Assembly: GCF_022662015.1 (NCBI RefSeq)
Contig: NZ_JAKMCM010000001.1
Span: 248,001 to 312,000, forward strand
Reading direction: 5' to 3'
DNA length: 64,000 nucleotides
DNA from: Aestuariivivens sediminicola
GTDB lineage: Bacteria; Bacteroidota; Bacteroidia; Flavobacteriales; Flavobacteriaceae
Below, in pieces: positions 53,841 to 63,800 of this stretch (positions are counted from its first letter, which is position 1; every line of letters starts with the position of its first letter). The notes below the pieces were generated by a model, which was not told the origin of the DNA, ran no database searches, and saw nothing but the letters and a program-made list of their open reading frames with translations. Position numbers and translations under genes: made by a program.

Positions 53841-55088
53841 ATGATTCTTAAATATGCCTTGTGTCTTATCCTGCTGTTCCCGTTGATCGTATTCCCTCAG
53901 GTGGAAGAAGTTGATCCACCGGATTATATTGGCACTGTGAATTTTAAAGGAAACACCCCTGAAAGCCAATTGCCAGTGCTGCGTTTAGGTGAATATCTGG
54001 TATTGGAATTTGACGCACTCAACGGCAACGAAGACGATTATTACTACAAGATAAAACACTACGATTTTGACTGGACGCCCTCTATTTTGGTTCAATCTGA
54101 ATACATGGAAGGCTATGATAACCAGCGCATAAGAAATTACGAAAATTCATTTAACACTTACCAGATATACTCCCATTATAAACTTACCATCCCGAACAAC
54201 CAAACTCGAAAACTAAAAGTCTCCGGCAACTATCTGATCAGTATTTACGATAGCTATGGTGATTTGGTATTCTCAAGAAAATTTATGATCTATGAGGATA
54301 AAGCTAATGTTGGGGTAACCTTAAAGCGCTCTAGAGATCTTGATTACATTGAGGAAAAGCAGAGGGTTGAACTGGTTATTTCGCCAATTAATATGCGACT
54401 TAATAACCCCAAGCAAACGGTAAAAACAGTAATCGTTCAAAATAACAATCTTAAAACTGCCATAACAGATCTGAGACCGCAATTTACTGTTGGCAACCAG
54501 CTCCTGTATAAATATGATTCGGAATCGAGTTTTTGGGGTGGCAATGAATTTTTATTTTTTGAAAATAAGGATGTCAGGGCAGCGAGTACAGGTGTTGAAG
54601 CCATTGATTTAAAAGAGATCTATCATAATTATCTATTCACCAATTTTGAAAGGGCATCGCGTCCCTACACCTATAACCCGGATATCAATGGCAATTATGT
54701 GATCCTTAATATGGACGCCGATAATCCTTCGATAGAGGCCGATTACGTTTGGGTGCATTTTTCATTGCTGCCCAATGAAAGCATGGAAGGACACGCGATA
54801 CATGTTTATGGCAACTTCAATAATTATGCTATCAATGAAAGCACAAAACTGATCTACGACGAATACACCGATCGTTACCACTGTGCCCTATTGTTGAAAC
54901 AAGGCTTCTACAACTACAAATATGTTGCAGTTGATAAGAGCGGCGCGCTAAATGAAGGCCTCATTAGTGGTAATTTTTATCAAACTGAAAACAATTATAA
55001 GGTTCTGGTTTATTACCGTGATTTGGGAGCGCGTTACGATAAAATTATAGGTTTGGGAGAGGGAAGTTCGGTTAACATCTCCAATTAA
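53841..55088 (+). CDS. Type IX secretion system plug protein (DUF5103 family)
   Basis: About 415 residues from ATG 53841, with a signal peptide (ALCLILLFPLIVFPQ). The body matches the DUF5103 family, now assigned as the T9SS plug that seals the periplasmic side of the SprA translocon: DYIGTVNF near the start, YYYKIKHYDFDWTPS, the NFNNY segment of an early-set-like domain and the YYRDLG C-terminus. Two large T9SS cargo proteins in this window (5240-8860 and 60819-64000) depend on this system. Divergent from nqrA. Confidence 0.9.
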   Translation: MILKYALCLILLFPLIVFPQVEEVDPPDYIGTVNFKGNTPESQLPVLRLGEYLVLEFDALNGNEDDYYYKIKHYDFDWTPSILVQSEYMEGYDNQRIRNYENSFNTYQIYSHYKLTIPNNQTRKLKVSGNYLISIYDSYGDLVFSRKFMIYEDKANVGVTLKRSRDLDYIEEKQRVELVISPINMRLNNPKQTVKTVIVQNNNLKTAITDLRPQFTVGNQLLYKYDSESSFWGGNEFLFFENKDVRAASTGVEAIDLKEIYHNYLFTNFERASRPYTYNPDINGNYVILNMDADNPSIEADYVWVHFSLLPNESMEGHAIHVYGNFNNYAINESTKLIYDEYTDRYHCALLLKQGFYNYKYVAVDKSGALNEGLISGNFYQTENNYKVLVYYRDLGARYDKIIGLGEGSSVNISN

Positions 55089-55173
55089 CTGCATTTTAAC
55101 GGTTTTTGTAATTTACTGAAGCTAAAATTTATTATTTTAGCCAACCTAAATGCATTGTTTATCAGTCATTAAC

Positions 55174-55560
55174 ATGGTTCAACAAGTTACTAAAGGCATA
55201 AAAATTTCGGTTGAAACAAACTATGAAGGGTCATTTTATAAAAATTATAAAATACAATTCGCCTTTGGTTATACCATAACCATTGAGAATCAGAGTAAAG
55301 ATTCGGTGCAATTATTGGCGCGTCACTGGAATATATTAGATGCCTTGAATAATGTTGAAACTGTTAAAGGTGATGGCGTAATCGGCAGAAAACCTGTTTT
55401 AAAACCGGGCGAGTCGCATACCTATACCTCGGGCTGTTTATTAACCTCACCCTTTGGGGCCATGTTCGGACATTACAACATGGTTAACTTTACCACGACT
55501 AAAAAATTCAAGGTATCCATCCCAACTTTTAAATTAAGTGCACCCTTCGCCATTAACTGA
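55174..55560 (+). CDS. apaG: ApaG-domain protein
   Basis: 128 residues forming the ApaG immunoglobulin-like fold. GDGVIGRKPVLKPGESHTYTSG and the YTITIENQS region are diagnostic. ApaG has been linked to Co2+/Mg2+ homeostasis in enterobacteria, but the biochemical role is unclear. Start 55174 (MVQQVTKGI) is favoured over 55150. Transcribed 85 bases after the plug gene. Confidence 0.94.
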   Translation: MVQQVTKGIKISVETNYEGSFYKNYKIQFAFGYTITIENQSKDSVQLLARHWNILDALNNVETVKGDGVIGRKPVLKPGESHTYTSGCLLTSPFGAMFGHYNMVNFTTTKKFKVSIPTFKLSAPFAIN

Positions 55561-55683
55561 CGGGTAACGTTCGGGACTATGAGCTCCCATGACCCGGTTT
55601 TCCAAGTATCACTATACCAAGATTGAGCGTCCCTTTCTATCCTTTTAAGTTTTAATTTGCCAGGCAAGATGGCTCCGTTAACA

Positions 55684-56685
55684 TTAGCTTAAAACGTATT
55701 TTCTATCGAATCGAAACACTTTTCCGTTTTGTTTGACATGGAAGAATTTACAATTAGAATAGTGTACGAATTCAAAATCTAAGCTGTAGTCAAAAGAATG
55801 ATCACCTACAATAAAGGTATCCTGAACATCGATATTGCCATTAGGGGAAATGCGTTTAAAATCAAATTCCCTGTCATGCCCATTCTTGTGTAGCTCAAAC
55901 CACGCTCCGGCAGCAATTCCAGAGAGCCATTGGGCCTTTACATGTAAGTTTTTTACGCTTTTAGGTTCCAGGGTCCCTACAAAATTAGGTTCATGGCTTT
56001 GTAATCTATCCAAAAAGCAGCGTATGTTTTCGCTGCTACGAGAACCTTGAAATTGCGAAATCACTCCAGTTTCGGAAACTTCATATACATAATTTTCGGT
56101 ATCGGCCAGTACGACGTTACCAACCGTACTAGGCGTAAACCATTTCGATTTTTGTAGCTTTCTTTTAATGCCCATATCGGTGACTGAGGCAATCAAACTA
56201 TCGGTAACGAAGCGCGCGCAATTACAGGCGTCCTTGATAAAAGCAGCATATCTTATGAAGTGTTTGTTTTGCATTTCGGTGATATGGTCTCGGGCTTTCT
56301 GGTAATTGACCGCACTGCACACGGAAGCGATTAGTTTTCCATCACCATGGGTGAATTTTGGATGCGTTGCCAAAAACTTTAAAATAGAATCAAGGTTTTT
56401 TATGACACCGTTTTCAATTTCTGCAGTTATCGGAAAATCCAATTCATTATCCGTATCCTTACCCCGAACCCTCCCTGTCGGTTCCGGAGTTATATAACGA
56501 CCAAAATCATGATACTCCAGATGTCCGCTCGCCCTTTTAATCAGCACGAGGGCTGCATGTCCCGCTCTCACGTAATTTTTTTTGCCAATACCAAAATACC
56601 TGAGAAAAGGAGAAAACCATTCTTTAGATACCATGACAATCGTATCAGGGTAAGCCAGTGTTAAAATAATAGCATCATTGTTCAT
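55684..56685 (-). CDS. DUF6695-like protein, possible papain-fold domain
   Basis: 333 residues, no signal peptide. The first half contains GHAALVLIKR, EYHDFGRY, SVCSAVNYQK and KDACNCARFVTDSLIAS. This pattern of His and Cys residues could belong to a papain-like (NlpC/CHAP-type) fold, as in the DUF6695 group often found beside NRDE genes. The C-terminal 100 residues are beta-rich. The start overlaps the stop of the NRDE gene by 11 bases, so the two are translationally coupled. Function unknown. Confidence 0.8.
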   Translation of the reverse strand: MNNDAIILTLAYPDTIVMVSKEWFSPFLRYFGIGKKNYVRAGHAALVLIKRASGHLEYHDFGRYITPEPTGRVRGKDTDNELDFPITAEIENGVIKNLDSILKFLATHPKFTHGDGKLIASVCSAVNYQKARDHITEMQNKHFIRYAAFIKDACNCARFVTDSLIASVTDMGIKRKLQKSKWFTPSTVGNVVLADTENYVYEVSETGVISQFQGSRSSENIRCFLDRLQSHEPNFVGTLEPKSVKNLHVKAQWLSGIAAGAWFELHKNGHDREFDFKRISPNGNIDVQDTFIVGDHSFDYSLDFEFVHYSNCKFFHVKQNGKVFRFDRKYVLS

Positions 56686-57403
56686 TAACTAATGTAGAAA
56701 GGGTGAATTCTTTTTGTGAAACTGACTGGTTTTGAAGATTTTCATAACGCATCGACACCTTCTCCTTTTGTTTTTCTATCTGGGTAATGCTGGTTGTTTT
56801 AACAATCTCTCTATCCATGATCACACCATAATCCTTGTTTCCATGTCCTGCCGTTTTATGAAAATCCAGTATTTTATGCGCATCTAATCCATGGGTGCTT
56901 CTGAATGCATCAAACCACGACAGACGTTCACGCTTCATTTTAGGTGTATATAGGGTTGTAGACGACCAAATTTTCGGTTGTAATGGCAACTCGGTAAAAT
57001 GCTTCTGTTGCCCATCCCATATCAATTCAAAGAACTTTAAGTCCTCATTCCAGTCCACTAAAACCATGGTGAAGGGTTCAATATTGTAAAAATTATAGGT
57101 TTCTGTTTCGCTTTCTAAATCTTTAAAAAGCAGAAAGTCCATGGCCATAATGCCCCTACTCTTTCTGTAATCCGACCGTCTCATATGTGGTTCAATTCCT
57201 CCATTTAAAACACAAACGCTGCGATTCAATTCACTTACACCAATCCAGGTCCCTCCGGACAGCTCGTCCTTTGGAAAAAGTAAATTCGTATCGTTCATTC
57301 GATATAATGAAGGCGCCATAGAGGTCCTGCCAGGTGCTTCATCTCTATTTGAAGTCAGAATAAAATCACGTTTTCCTTTTGGAATTATGGTTACTGTGCA
57401 CAT
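56675..57403 (-). CDS. NRDE-family protein (TANGO2-like Ntn hydrolase fold)
   Basis: 242 residues. The N-terminus MCTVTII puts Cys2 at the position of an N-terminal nucleophile once Met1 is removed; NRDE is at residues 19-22. GGTWIGVSE follows. The family includes TANGO2, with roles proposed in haem or lipid handling but no settled reaction. First gene of a two-gene unit with the DUF6695-like gene; divergent from pruA. Confidence 0.9.
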   Translation of the reverse strand: MCTVTIIPKGKRDFILTSNRDEAPGRTSMAPSLYRMNDTNLLFPKDELSGGTWIGVSELNRSVCVLNGGIEPHMRRSDYRKSRGIMAMDFLLFKDLESETETYNFYNIEPFTMVLVDWNEDLKFFELIWDGQQKHFTELPLQPKIWSSTTLYTPKMKRERLSWFDAFRSTHGLDAHKILDFHKTAGHGNKDYGVIMDREIVKTTSITQIEKQKEKVSMRYENLQNQSVSQKEFTLSTLVNEQ

Positions 57404-57503
57404 AGGTTATTCAGTCTTGAAACCGTTTGGCAACTTACAAAAAATAAACAAATTTTAACGCGTATTTAGCACTTAGACCTCACCCTAATCATTTGAAAAT
57501 TCG

Positions 57504-57511
57504 TAATTTTG
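57504..57511 (+). promoter_or_regulatory. -7 element of the pruA promoter
   Basis: TAATTTTG followed by CAGACC matches TAnnTTTG; the leader to the ATG at 57553 would be about 35 bases. Confidence 0.6.
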
Positions 57512-57552
57512 CAGACCATTTAGTGATAAATCAATATTAAAAACCAAAAATT

Positions 57553-59181
57553 ATGGGAAAAGGCTTTTTTAATGTGCCAATTGCAATGAATGAACCTGTT
57601 AAAAGTTATGCACCGGGCTCACCTGAGCGTGAAGCAGTTCTTGCTGCATATAAAGCAATGTTCAACAGTAAAGTTGATATTCCAATGTATATAAATGGTG
57701 AAGACGTTGTTACAGGAAACACGAGAACGATGTCTCCTCCCCATGACCATCAACACGTGGTTGGAACCTATCATGTAGCGGAGAAAAAGCATGTTGAAGA
57801 TGCCATAGCCACGGCCCTGGAAGCGCGAAAAACATGGAGCCAGTTACCTTGGGAACAACGTGCCGGAATTTTCTTGAAGGCCGCCGAGTTAATCGCTGGT
57901 CCTTACCGCGCCAAAATCAATGCAGCAACCATGATTGCACAGTCAAAAACCATTCACCAGGCCGAGATCGATTCCGCATGTGAATTGATCGATTTCCTGC
58001 GGTTCAATGTACAATACATGACCGATATCTATGCGGAACAACCCGAAAGCACCAATGACGCTTGGAACCGCGTGGAATACAGACCACTTGAAGGATTTAC
58101 CTATGCGGTTACACCGTTTAACTTTACGGCTATTGCCGGGAACTTGCCGTCCTGCATGGCCCTGATGGGGAATGTGGTGGTATGGAAGCCGAGTGACAGT
58201 CAAATTTACTCGGCCAAGGTCATCATGGATGTCTTTAAGGAAGCAGGAGTTCCTGCAGGTGTCATCAACGTGGTCTTTGGCGATCCCGTAATGATCACTG
58301 AAACGGTGTTATCCAGTCCCGATTTCTCAGGCTTGCATTTTACCGGTTCCACCTTTGTCTTTAAAGAATTGTGGAAACAGATAGGTAACAATATACACCA
58401 CTATAAAACCTACCCGCGAATAGTAGGTGAAACCGGAGGAAAAGATTTTATCATCGCCCACAAAACGGCAAACCCGAAGCAGGTTGCTACCGCCATTGTT
58501 AGAGGTGCATTTGAGTTCCAGGGGCAGAAGTGCAGTGCGGCCTCAAGAGCCTACATCCCAAAAAGTTTATGGGATCAGGTTAAAAAGTATGTCCTGGAGG
58601 ATATAGACTCGTTTAAAATGGGGTCTCCCGAAGATATGGGCAACTTTATTACGGCTGTTATACATGAAGGGTCCTTTGACAAATTGGCAAAGTATATCGA
58701 TCAAGCTAAAGCGGATGCAGATGCCGAGATTATTGCTGGTGGTGGCTACGATAAAAGCAAGGGCTATTTTATCGAACCTACAGTAATTGTGACGACAAAT
58801 CCGAAATACACCACGATGTGTACTGAGCTGTTTGGACCGGTAATAACCGTTTATGTTTATGAAGACGAGGACTATTCAGAAACCTTGAAATTAGTTGACA
58901 ACACGAGTGAGTATGCCTTAACAGGTGCTGTTCTGGCAACTGACAGACATGCCATTTCGGAAGCAACAACGGCTTTACAGAACAGTGCGGGTAATTTTTA
59001 CATCAACGACAAACCCACCGGAGCCGTGGTTGGTCAGCAGCCATTTGGAGGGGCCAGAGCTTCCGGCACCAATGATAAAGCCGGTAGTGCACAAAACCTG
59101 TTGCGTTGGGTGTCACCACGACTGATTAAGGAAACCTTTGTGACGCCAACTGATTATCGTTATCCGTTTTTAGGGGAGTAG
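57553..59181 (+). CDS. pruA: L-glutamate gamma-semialdehyde (P5C) dehydrogenase
   Basis: Oxidises glutamate semialdehyde (from proline via pyrroline-5-carboxylate) to glutamate with NAD. 542 residues, the monofunctional long form typical of Bacteroidota and eukaryotes. The catalytic Glu is in VGETGGKDF and the catalytic Cys in FQGQKCSAASRAY. AVTPFNFTAIAGNLPS is characteristic of this subgroup. Proline dehydrogenase is not in the window. Transcribed alone. Confidence 0.96.
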   Translation: MGKGFFNVPIAMNEPVKSYAPGSPEREAVLAAYKAMFNSKVDIPMYINGEDVVTGNTRTMSPPHDHQHVVGTYHVAEKKHVEDAIATALEARKTWSQLPWEQRAGIFLKAAELIAGPYRAKINAATMIAQSKTIHQAEIDSACELIDFLRFNVQYMTDIYAEQPESTNDAWNRVEYRPLEGFTYAVTPFNFTAIAGNLPSCMALMGNVVVWKPSDSQIYSAKVIMDVFKEAGVPAGVINVVFGDPVMITETVLSSPDFSGLHFTGSTFVFKELWKQIGNNIHHYKTYPRIVGETGGKDFIIAHKTANPKQVATAIVRGAFEFQGQKCSAASRAYIPKSLWDQVKKYVLEDIDSFKMGSPEDMGNFITAVIHEGSFDKLAKYIDQAKADADAEIIAGGGYDKSKGYFIEPTVIVTTNPKYTTMCTELFGPVITVYVYEDEDYSETLKLVDNTSEYALTGAVLATDRHAISEATTALQNSAGNFYINDKPTGAVVGQQPFGGARASGTNDKAGSAQNLLRWVSPRLIKETFVTPTDYRYPFLGE

Positions 59182-59861
59182 CAAGTGAACGATGGACACG
59201 GAGTCAACGGCAATAAAATGAGATATTGATGAAGTTTCATTCACCTGTATCGTATATACCGATCGATGATTAAGGCATTTTCCAATGATAAGCAACCTTC
59301 ATTTCTTTTGTCCTTATGACGTCATAATTTTATAAGCAGGGACCATAAAAATTGTCCTGTGAATTTTTCAAATTGTCCTGTGAATTTTTGAAATTCACAG
59401 GACAATTTTGTTGTAACATGCCTACAAAATGGCAAAGGCATAGGCAATACCCAATGACAATACAGGCACAATTTAATATGCTCCCGGTCACCACCCTTAG
59501 GAAGATTTAGACGCATTCCTGTAAACTGTATGTTTAGTAGGGACTATAGTTCTTGTTATCTTCATGCAACAGGCCGTCTCATACGGTTTAACTACACGAT
59601 TTTTATCGCACTAACTTCTCATAGAACTACAACATCGCCTAACATAGGATAAGTTACTTTACTTTAATTAAAGCATTCTGCAATTGAGTCGGCTTTACTA
59701 CATGATATCATTTTTTTACTTCCCTATTGTAGGAAACTATAGTTTTACAGACTGGTCCACGCGAAAAGCAATTAATTCTTTCCGCTTGTACATATTCTAA
59801 AAAATAATCCTACCTTTATTTTTCAAAAAAAAACGGCATGTTTTTTGTGTACTACACTGCA
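59182..59861. other. Long intergenic region with a double-copy hairpin
   Basis: About 680 bases between pruA and the TPR gene. It holds the repeat/hairpin at 59350-59408 and two imperfect copies of GTAGGrACTATAGTTyT-like sequence (about 59537-59553 and 59729-59746), each around a palindromic ACTATAGT core. A TACCTTTA element near 59812 may serve the TPR gene. The 64-codon minus-strand frame at 59322-59516 is built on the repeat and is not called. Confidence 0.5.
59350..59408 (+). terminator. Double-copy hairpin downstream of pruA
   Basis: AATTGTCCTGTGAATTT occurs twice in direct order (59350-59366 and 59371-59387, period 21) and once inverted (59391-59407). The second copy and the inverted copy form a 17-18 bp hairpin with a 3-base loop; the first copy can form the same stem instead with a longer loop. 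It lies about 170 bases after pruA. It may act as a terminator or as a stabilising 3' structure. Confidence 0.65.
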
Positions 59862-60818
59862 ATGAAAAAGCTATTCATCTCCTTATTCATCATAGCACCC
59901 CTGCTTTCAATTGGCCAAGCGAATAAGGTCTATCGCCAGGCACTTCGAGCTACCGATTTAAATGAGAAAATTGAATTACTCGATCAGGTCATAGCAATGG
60001 AACCAAAAAACCTGGATGCTTATTTTTACAGAGGTCTGGCAAAGAATGATCTGGGGGATTTTCAGGGTGCTATTGTCGATTACTCGAAAATCATTCTTAT
60101 TGAACCTGATGCCGACACCTACTTCAACAGGGGTAATTCAAGATATAATATGGAAGATTTCGAAGGCGCCAAGTTAGATTATGAAAAAGCCTATGAACTC
60201 GATAACAGCTTTATTGATGCCTTATACAGTTTGGCCTGTACGAAGTACGATTTAGGTGAATACGAGAGTGCGATTACAGATTTCAATAAAATAACCAAAG
60301 CTATTCCGGACCTACAGATCGCCTATACGCTTCGTGCATCGGCCTATGCTGCATTGGAAAACTACAAAGAAGCCTTAAAGGATTATTCCACTGCCATATT
60401 GATAAACCCGGATTCTGATGCCTTTTTTAATCGCGGGGTTTTATTTCTGGATATCAATTACTTTCAAAAGGCAAAGACCGATTTAATTTTAGCCATTCGA
60501 CGGAATCCGGACAATTCCTTCCTCTATTTCTACCGCGGTGCTGCCAATTTATTTTTAGGAAAATTTGAGGAGGCCCTTCAAGATTTTTCAGTCGCCTTAA
60601 AATATGATGCCCAGGATTTCGATGCCCTGTTAGGTGTAGCCATGACTTACTTAAAAATGAACGATTCAGACAAGGCATCTACCTATTTCAGTAAGGTGAA
60701 GTCTATCACAGGATTTAATGCCAACCAAGAGCCCTTGGAACAGTTTTCGAAAACGTACTGGTACTCCAAACACTATTTCTATTTTAAAAGTGAGATTGCG
60801 GAATTAATGAAACTGTAA
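59862..60818 (+). CDS. Secreted tetratricopeptide-repeat protein
   Basis: About 318 residues from ATG 59862. A signal peptide (IAPLLSIGQ/AN) is followed by roughly eight TPR units spanning most of the protein, for example LDAYFYRGLAKNDLGDFQGA and ADTYFNRGNSRYNMEDFEGA. TPR solenoids bind protein partners; an envelope scaffold role is inferred. The start at 59838 is in frame but adds no signal-like sequence. Its stop codon directly abuts the stop codon of the convergent T9SS cargo gene. Confidence 0.9.
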   Translation: MKKLFISLFIIAPLLSIGQANKVYRQALRATDLNEKIELLDQVIAMEPKNLDAYFYRGLAKNDLGDFQGAIVDYSKIILIEPDADTYFNRGNSRYNMEDFEGAKLDYEKAYELDNSFIDALYSLACTKYDLGEYESAITDFNKITKAIPDLQIAYTLRASAYAALENYKEALKDYSTAILINPDSDAFFNRGVLFLDINYFQKAKTDLILAIRRNPDNSFLYFYRGAANLFLGKFEEALQDFSVALKYDAQDFDALLGVAMTYLKMNDSDKASTYFSKVKSITGFNANQEPLEQFSKTYWYSKHYFYFKSEIAELMKL

Positions 60819-63800
60819 TCATTCAAGGACAATCTTCCGTCTAACGGTGCCCTTATCGGTTTTCACATGCAATATATAAATGCCTTTATTGGCAAATATG
60901 GCACTGGATTCACTTTCTGATCCTGTGTGCTTTACCGATCCGACTTTCCTACCATCCAAATTGTACAATTCTAAAGTCTCAATCGTATAATCAGGCGTTA
61001 CTTTCTTAACATGAAGCCATCCGTCCTGAACCTTATAGGCCATCTCCATTCCAAACGTATGTTCTTTTTTGTTTATCCGCTTTCCCCGAGCACGAAATAC
61101 CAGAGAAAATCGCTCATCATAAGTGCCTGCTTCTAAAAACACCTTAAAAGGGGCATCGTTGATCCTATAGGACGCTTTGGCAACATGGTCATAGATATAA
61201 ATTTCAAAATTCGGATCTAAATTCTCTGTACCTTTTATTCCTACAGCTATTTCCCCTTCCTTTCTTACAGTTATTCCTATTGGAAAATCCTTGTCGGTTT
61301 CAAAGCCCGAAACTCCTTGAATGACAAATGGACTATTTTCAAGAATCCAATACATATCATCCGGGTTGACATCAATCATAGGTGCGTCATATCCTAAGTT
61401 GAACCCATCTGTGGCATGTGTATCAACTCCTATTAACAGTTCTCGTCTGAATTGCGAAGGAAAACTACATTCCAGTCGGATCCTGGAGCGTTTATCGTCC
61501 GGTCTTGATGCCGTTTCGACTTTCTGTTTTTTATTCGTTCCTTTAAAAAACAATGAGCCCTCATTGATGCCGGTAACCCCTTCGGTTTCATATACGCGCT
61601 GGCTATTTTTAAAGGTTATTGTTCCGCCGTCTACTGTGGTTGTACTCCCACTGACACCGGAGGGTAATACTGTACTGACAAAGAACCCCTGATTTACCGG
61701 TATATACCTTTCCGGTACTTTTCCACCTCCCACCAAAGGCGTTGAATTATCAATTCGATCATCGGTAGAATAGGCCTCTGTGCCCCCCATTAAGGTGTAA
61801 GTTGCATATCCCCCAACATAATCCGATAAATAATGCGAATCGGTATCACCAAAGTGATGCCAGAAATATAACACCCCATTAAACACATTGACTGTATTTC
61901 TACCGGTCTCGCCATTTATGGTATCGGTAGATTTGATATGATCCAGAATGAATTCGTTGGCATCTATTGCTGATGGGTAAGGATTCCCTATTAAGCGTTG
62001 CACATCACCTGATGACTTATCTAATTGTAAAGCGATATCTCCATTATTGGGTACGCCCTTAAAAACATAATTTTGAAGCGTGCTTATATCTATGGATCCG
62101 GATGTGCCCTTCATGGTAAAACCTTCTCCGGGCAGCAAAGCCGAGGTTTCCGTAATTTTTGTCCAGGCATTGTAATCATCGGCTGCACCATAGAACTTGT
62201 ATAGCCAGCGTGTACTAATGGTTACCGGTGAGGAGGGTGTTTCAGCGTCGGCAGCCGTTGTAGAGGAATCAAAATTAATGCTTTGGTAAGTGGCTGATGT
62301 GGTGCCATCATTCAAAATTCCAGAGATCGTATAATTCGTGTTTACATATTCTTCACCTGTTCCCCTTGTTGATGAACTACCGGATATAGGTCCTACCGAG
62401 GACGACCAGTAATTGTAATTGTAACTGTTTGCTGTACCCTGTTGATCCCGCTCTAAATAACCCCCACTGTCGGCATCAACTATACTGCCTTCACTTTGTA
62501 TAAGCTGGGATTCGCCAACAAGATCAATAACCCCATCCAATTCCAAATAGTGGGAAATGGTTAAGGATTGCCCTGAATTCGTTTCATCCTGTGCTTCATT
62601 CGGATCGGCTATGGTTATGGTTCCCGACGTATTGACCAATCCAAGTAACGCTATGTTTCTGTCTCCTGAAGTAATGTCATGTGAGGTCTCGACTATATTC
62701 CAGTCAATGTAGGTTTCCCCGTCCAAGCTCAAGGCATTGGGCAACATAATTTCTGAACCATTCATCCACGTACTTTCGGAATCCCATGCGCCATCGGATG
62801 CCGATTGATAAGGTAATGGTGTTGTTTGTGAGGCAACAACCAATTTATCCTTTGTAAGGTATTTAATTCTTAAGAAATTGTTGTTATCGGAAAATCCTTC
62901 GGCCGTTGAACCACAAAACGAGTTGAAATTATAGTAGGCCTTTAACTTGCTCCATTCAATTGAAGCTACTTCATTACTTACCGCAGCCTGAGGCAATATG
63001 GTACCGTTAACATAATCTGTTCCACTCAAATCAACAGTTTCAATTTCCTGATTCATGAGATACCTTACCTGTTGCTCTGTAAGGGCTTGATCCCAAACAT
63101 AAATTTCGTCTATGCGTCCGAGAAATGGATTTTGAATGGTGTTCTTATCAATATACAAGGCCCCTAATGAAAATTGGTTATAATTAGGGGATGGTGCCAC
63201 AACATTTTGTTCAGATTTATCCAGGACACCATCGACATAAATAAATATAGTTCCACTGTTGTAGACAAATGTAAGTTGATGCCATTTATTGTCAGTTAAG
63301 GCCATTGACGAGGTAAATCTTGGTGTCACGGCATCATCCATCATAACTTCTATCTGATGTGCACTATTCAATCGTAATTGCAATTTATCTCCTTTGGACA
63401 TGATGGTCCGGGTGGTCATCTGACTCGCATCGGCTTTGACCCACGCCGAAATCGTAAAGGCATTTATATTGAGGTTGAGATTGGATTCACCAACCATATA
63501 ATCGTCGGAACCTATCATTACGGAATGATTTTCCTGAAGTTTAGGCGCTTTCCCGAAAGTAAAGTATAAGGTACCATCAAAATCGTACCAGGTCTGCAGA
63601 TTTCCATTGCCATCAGATTTTAATGGAATGACATCGATAATATGATTGTTGGCAAAATTGGCATTATCAGCCACAATTAAGGCATATTCCTCATCGGCGC
63701 CCAATGTAAAACTGCTGAATGCCGCTGAAGGTATGGAAACATATACATTTTCCACATCACCGGATATATCTTCAACGGTTTCGACGATCTTCCAAACTCT

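Noticed and set aside
55561-55683. Possible nested hairpin (CGGGT/ACCCG and GGGA/TCCC) after apaG
   Set aside because: Short stems with mismatched spacing and only a short T-run; not convincing as a terminator.
59322-59516. 64-codon minus-strand frame with a repeated KFTGQF
   Set aside because: The repetition simply reflects the hairpin repeat at 59350-59408.
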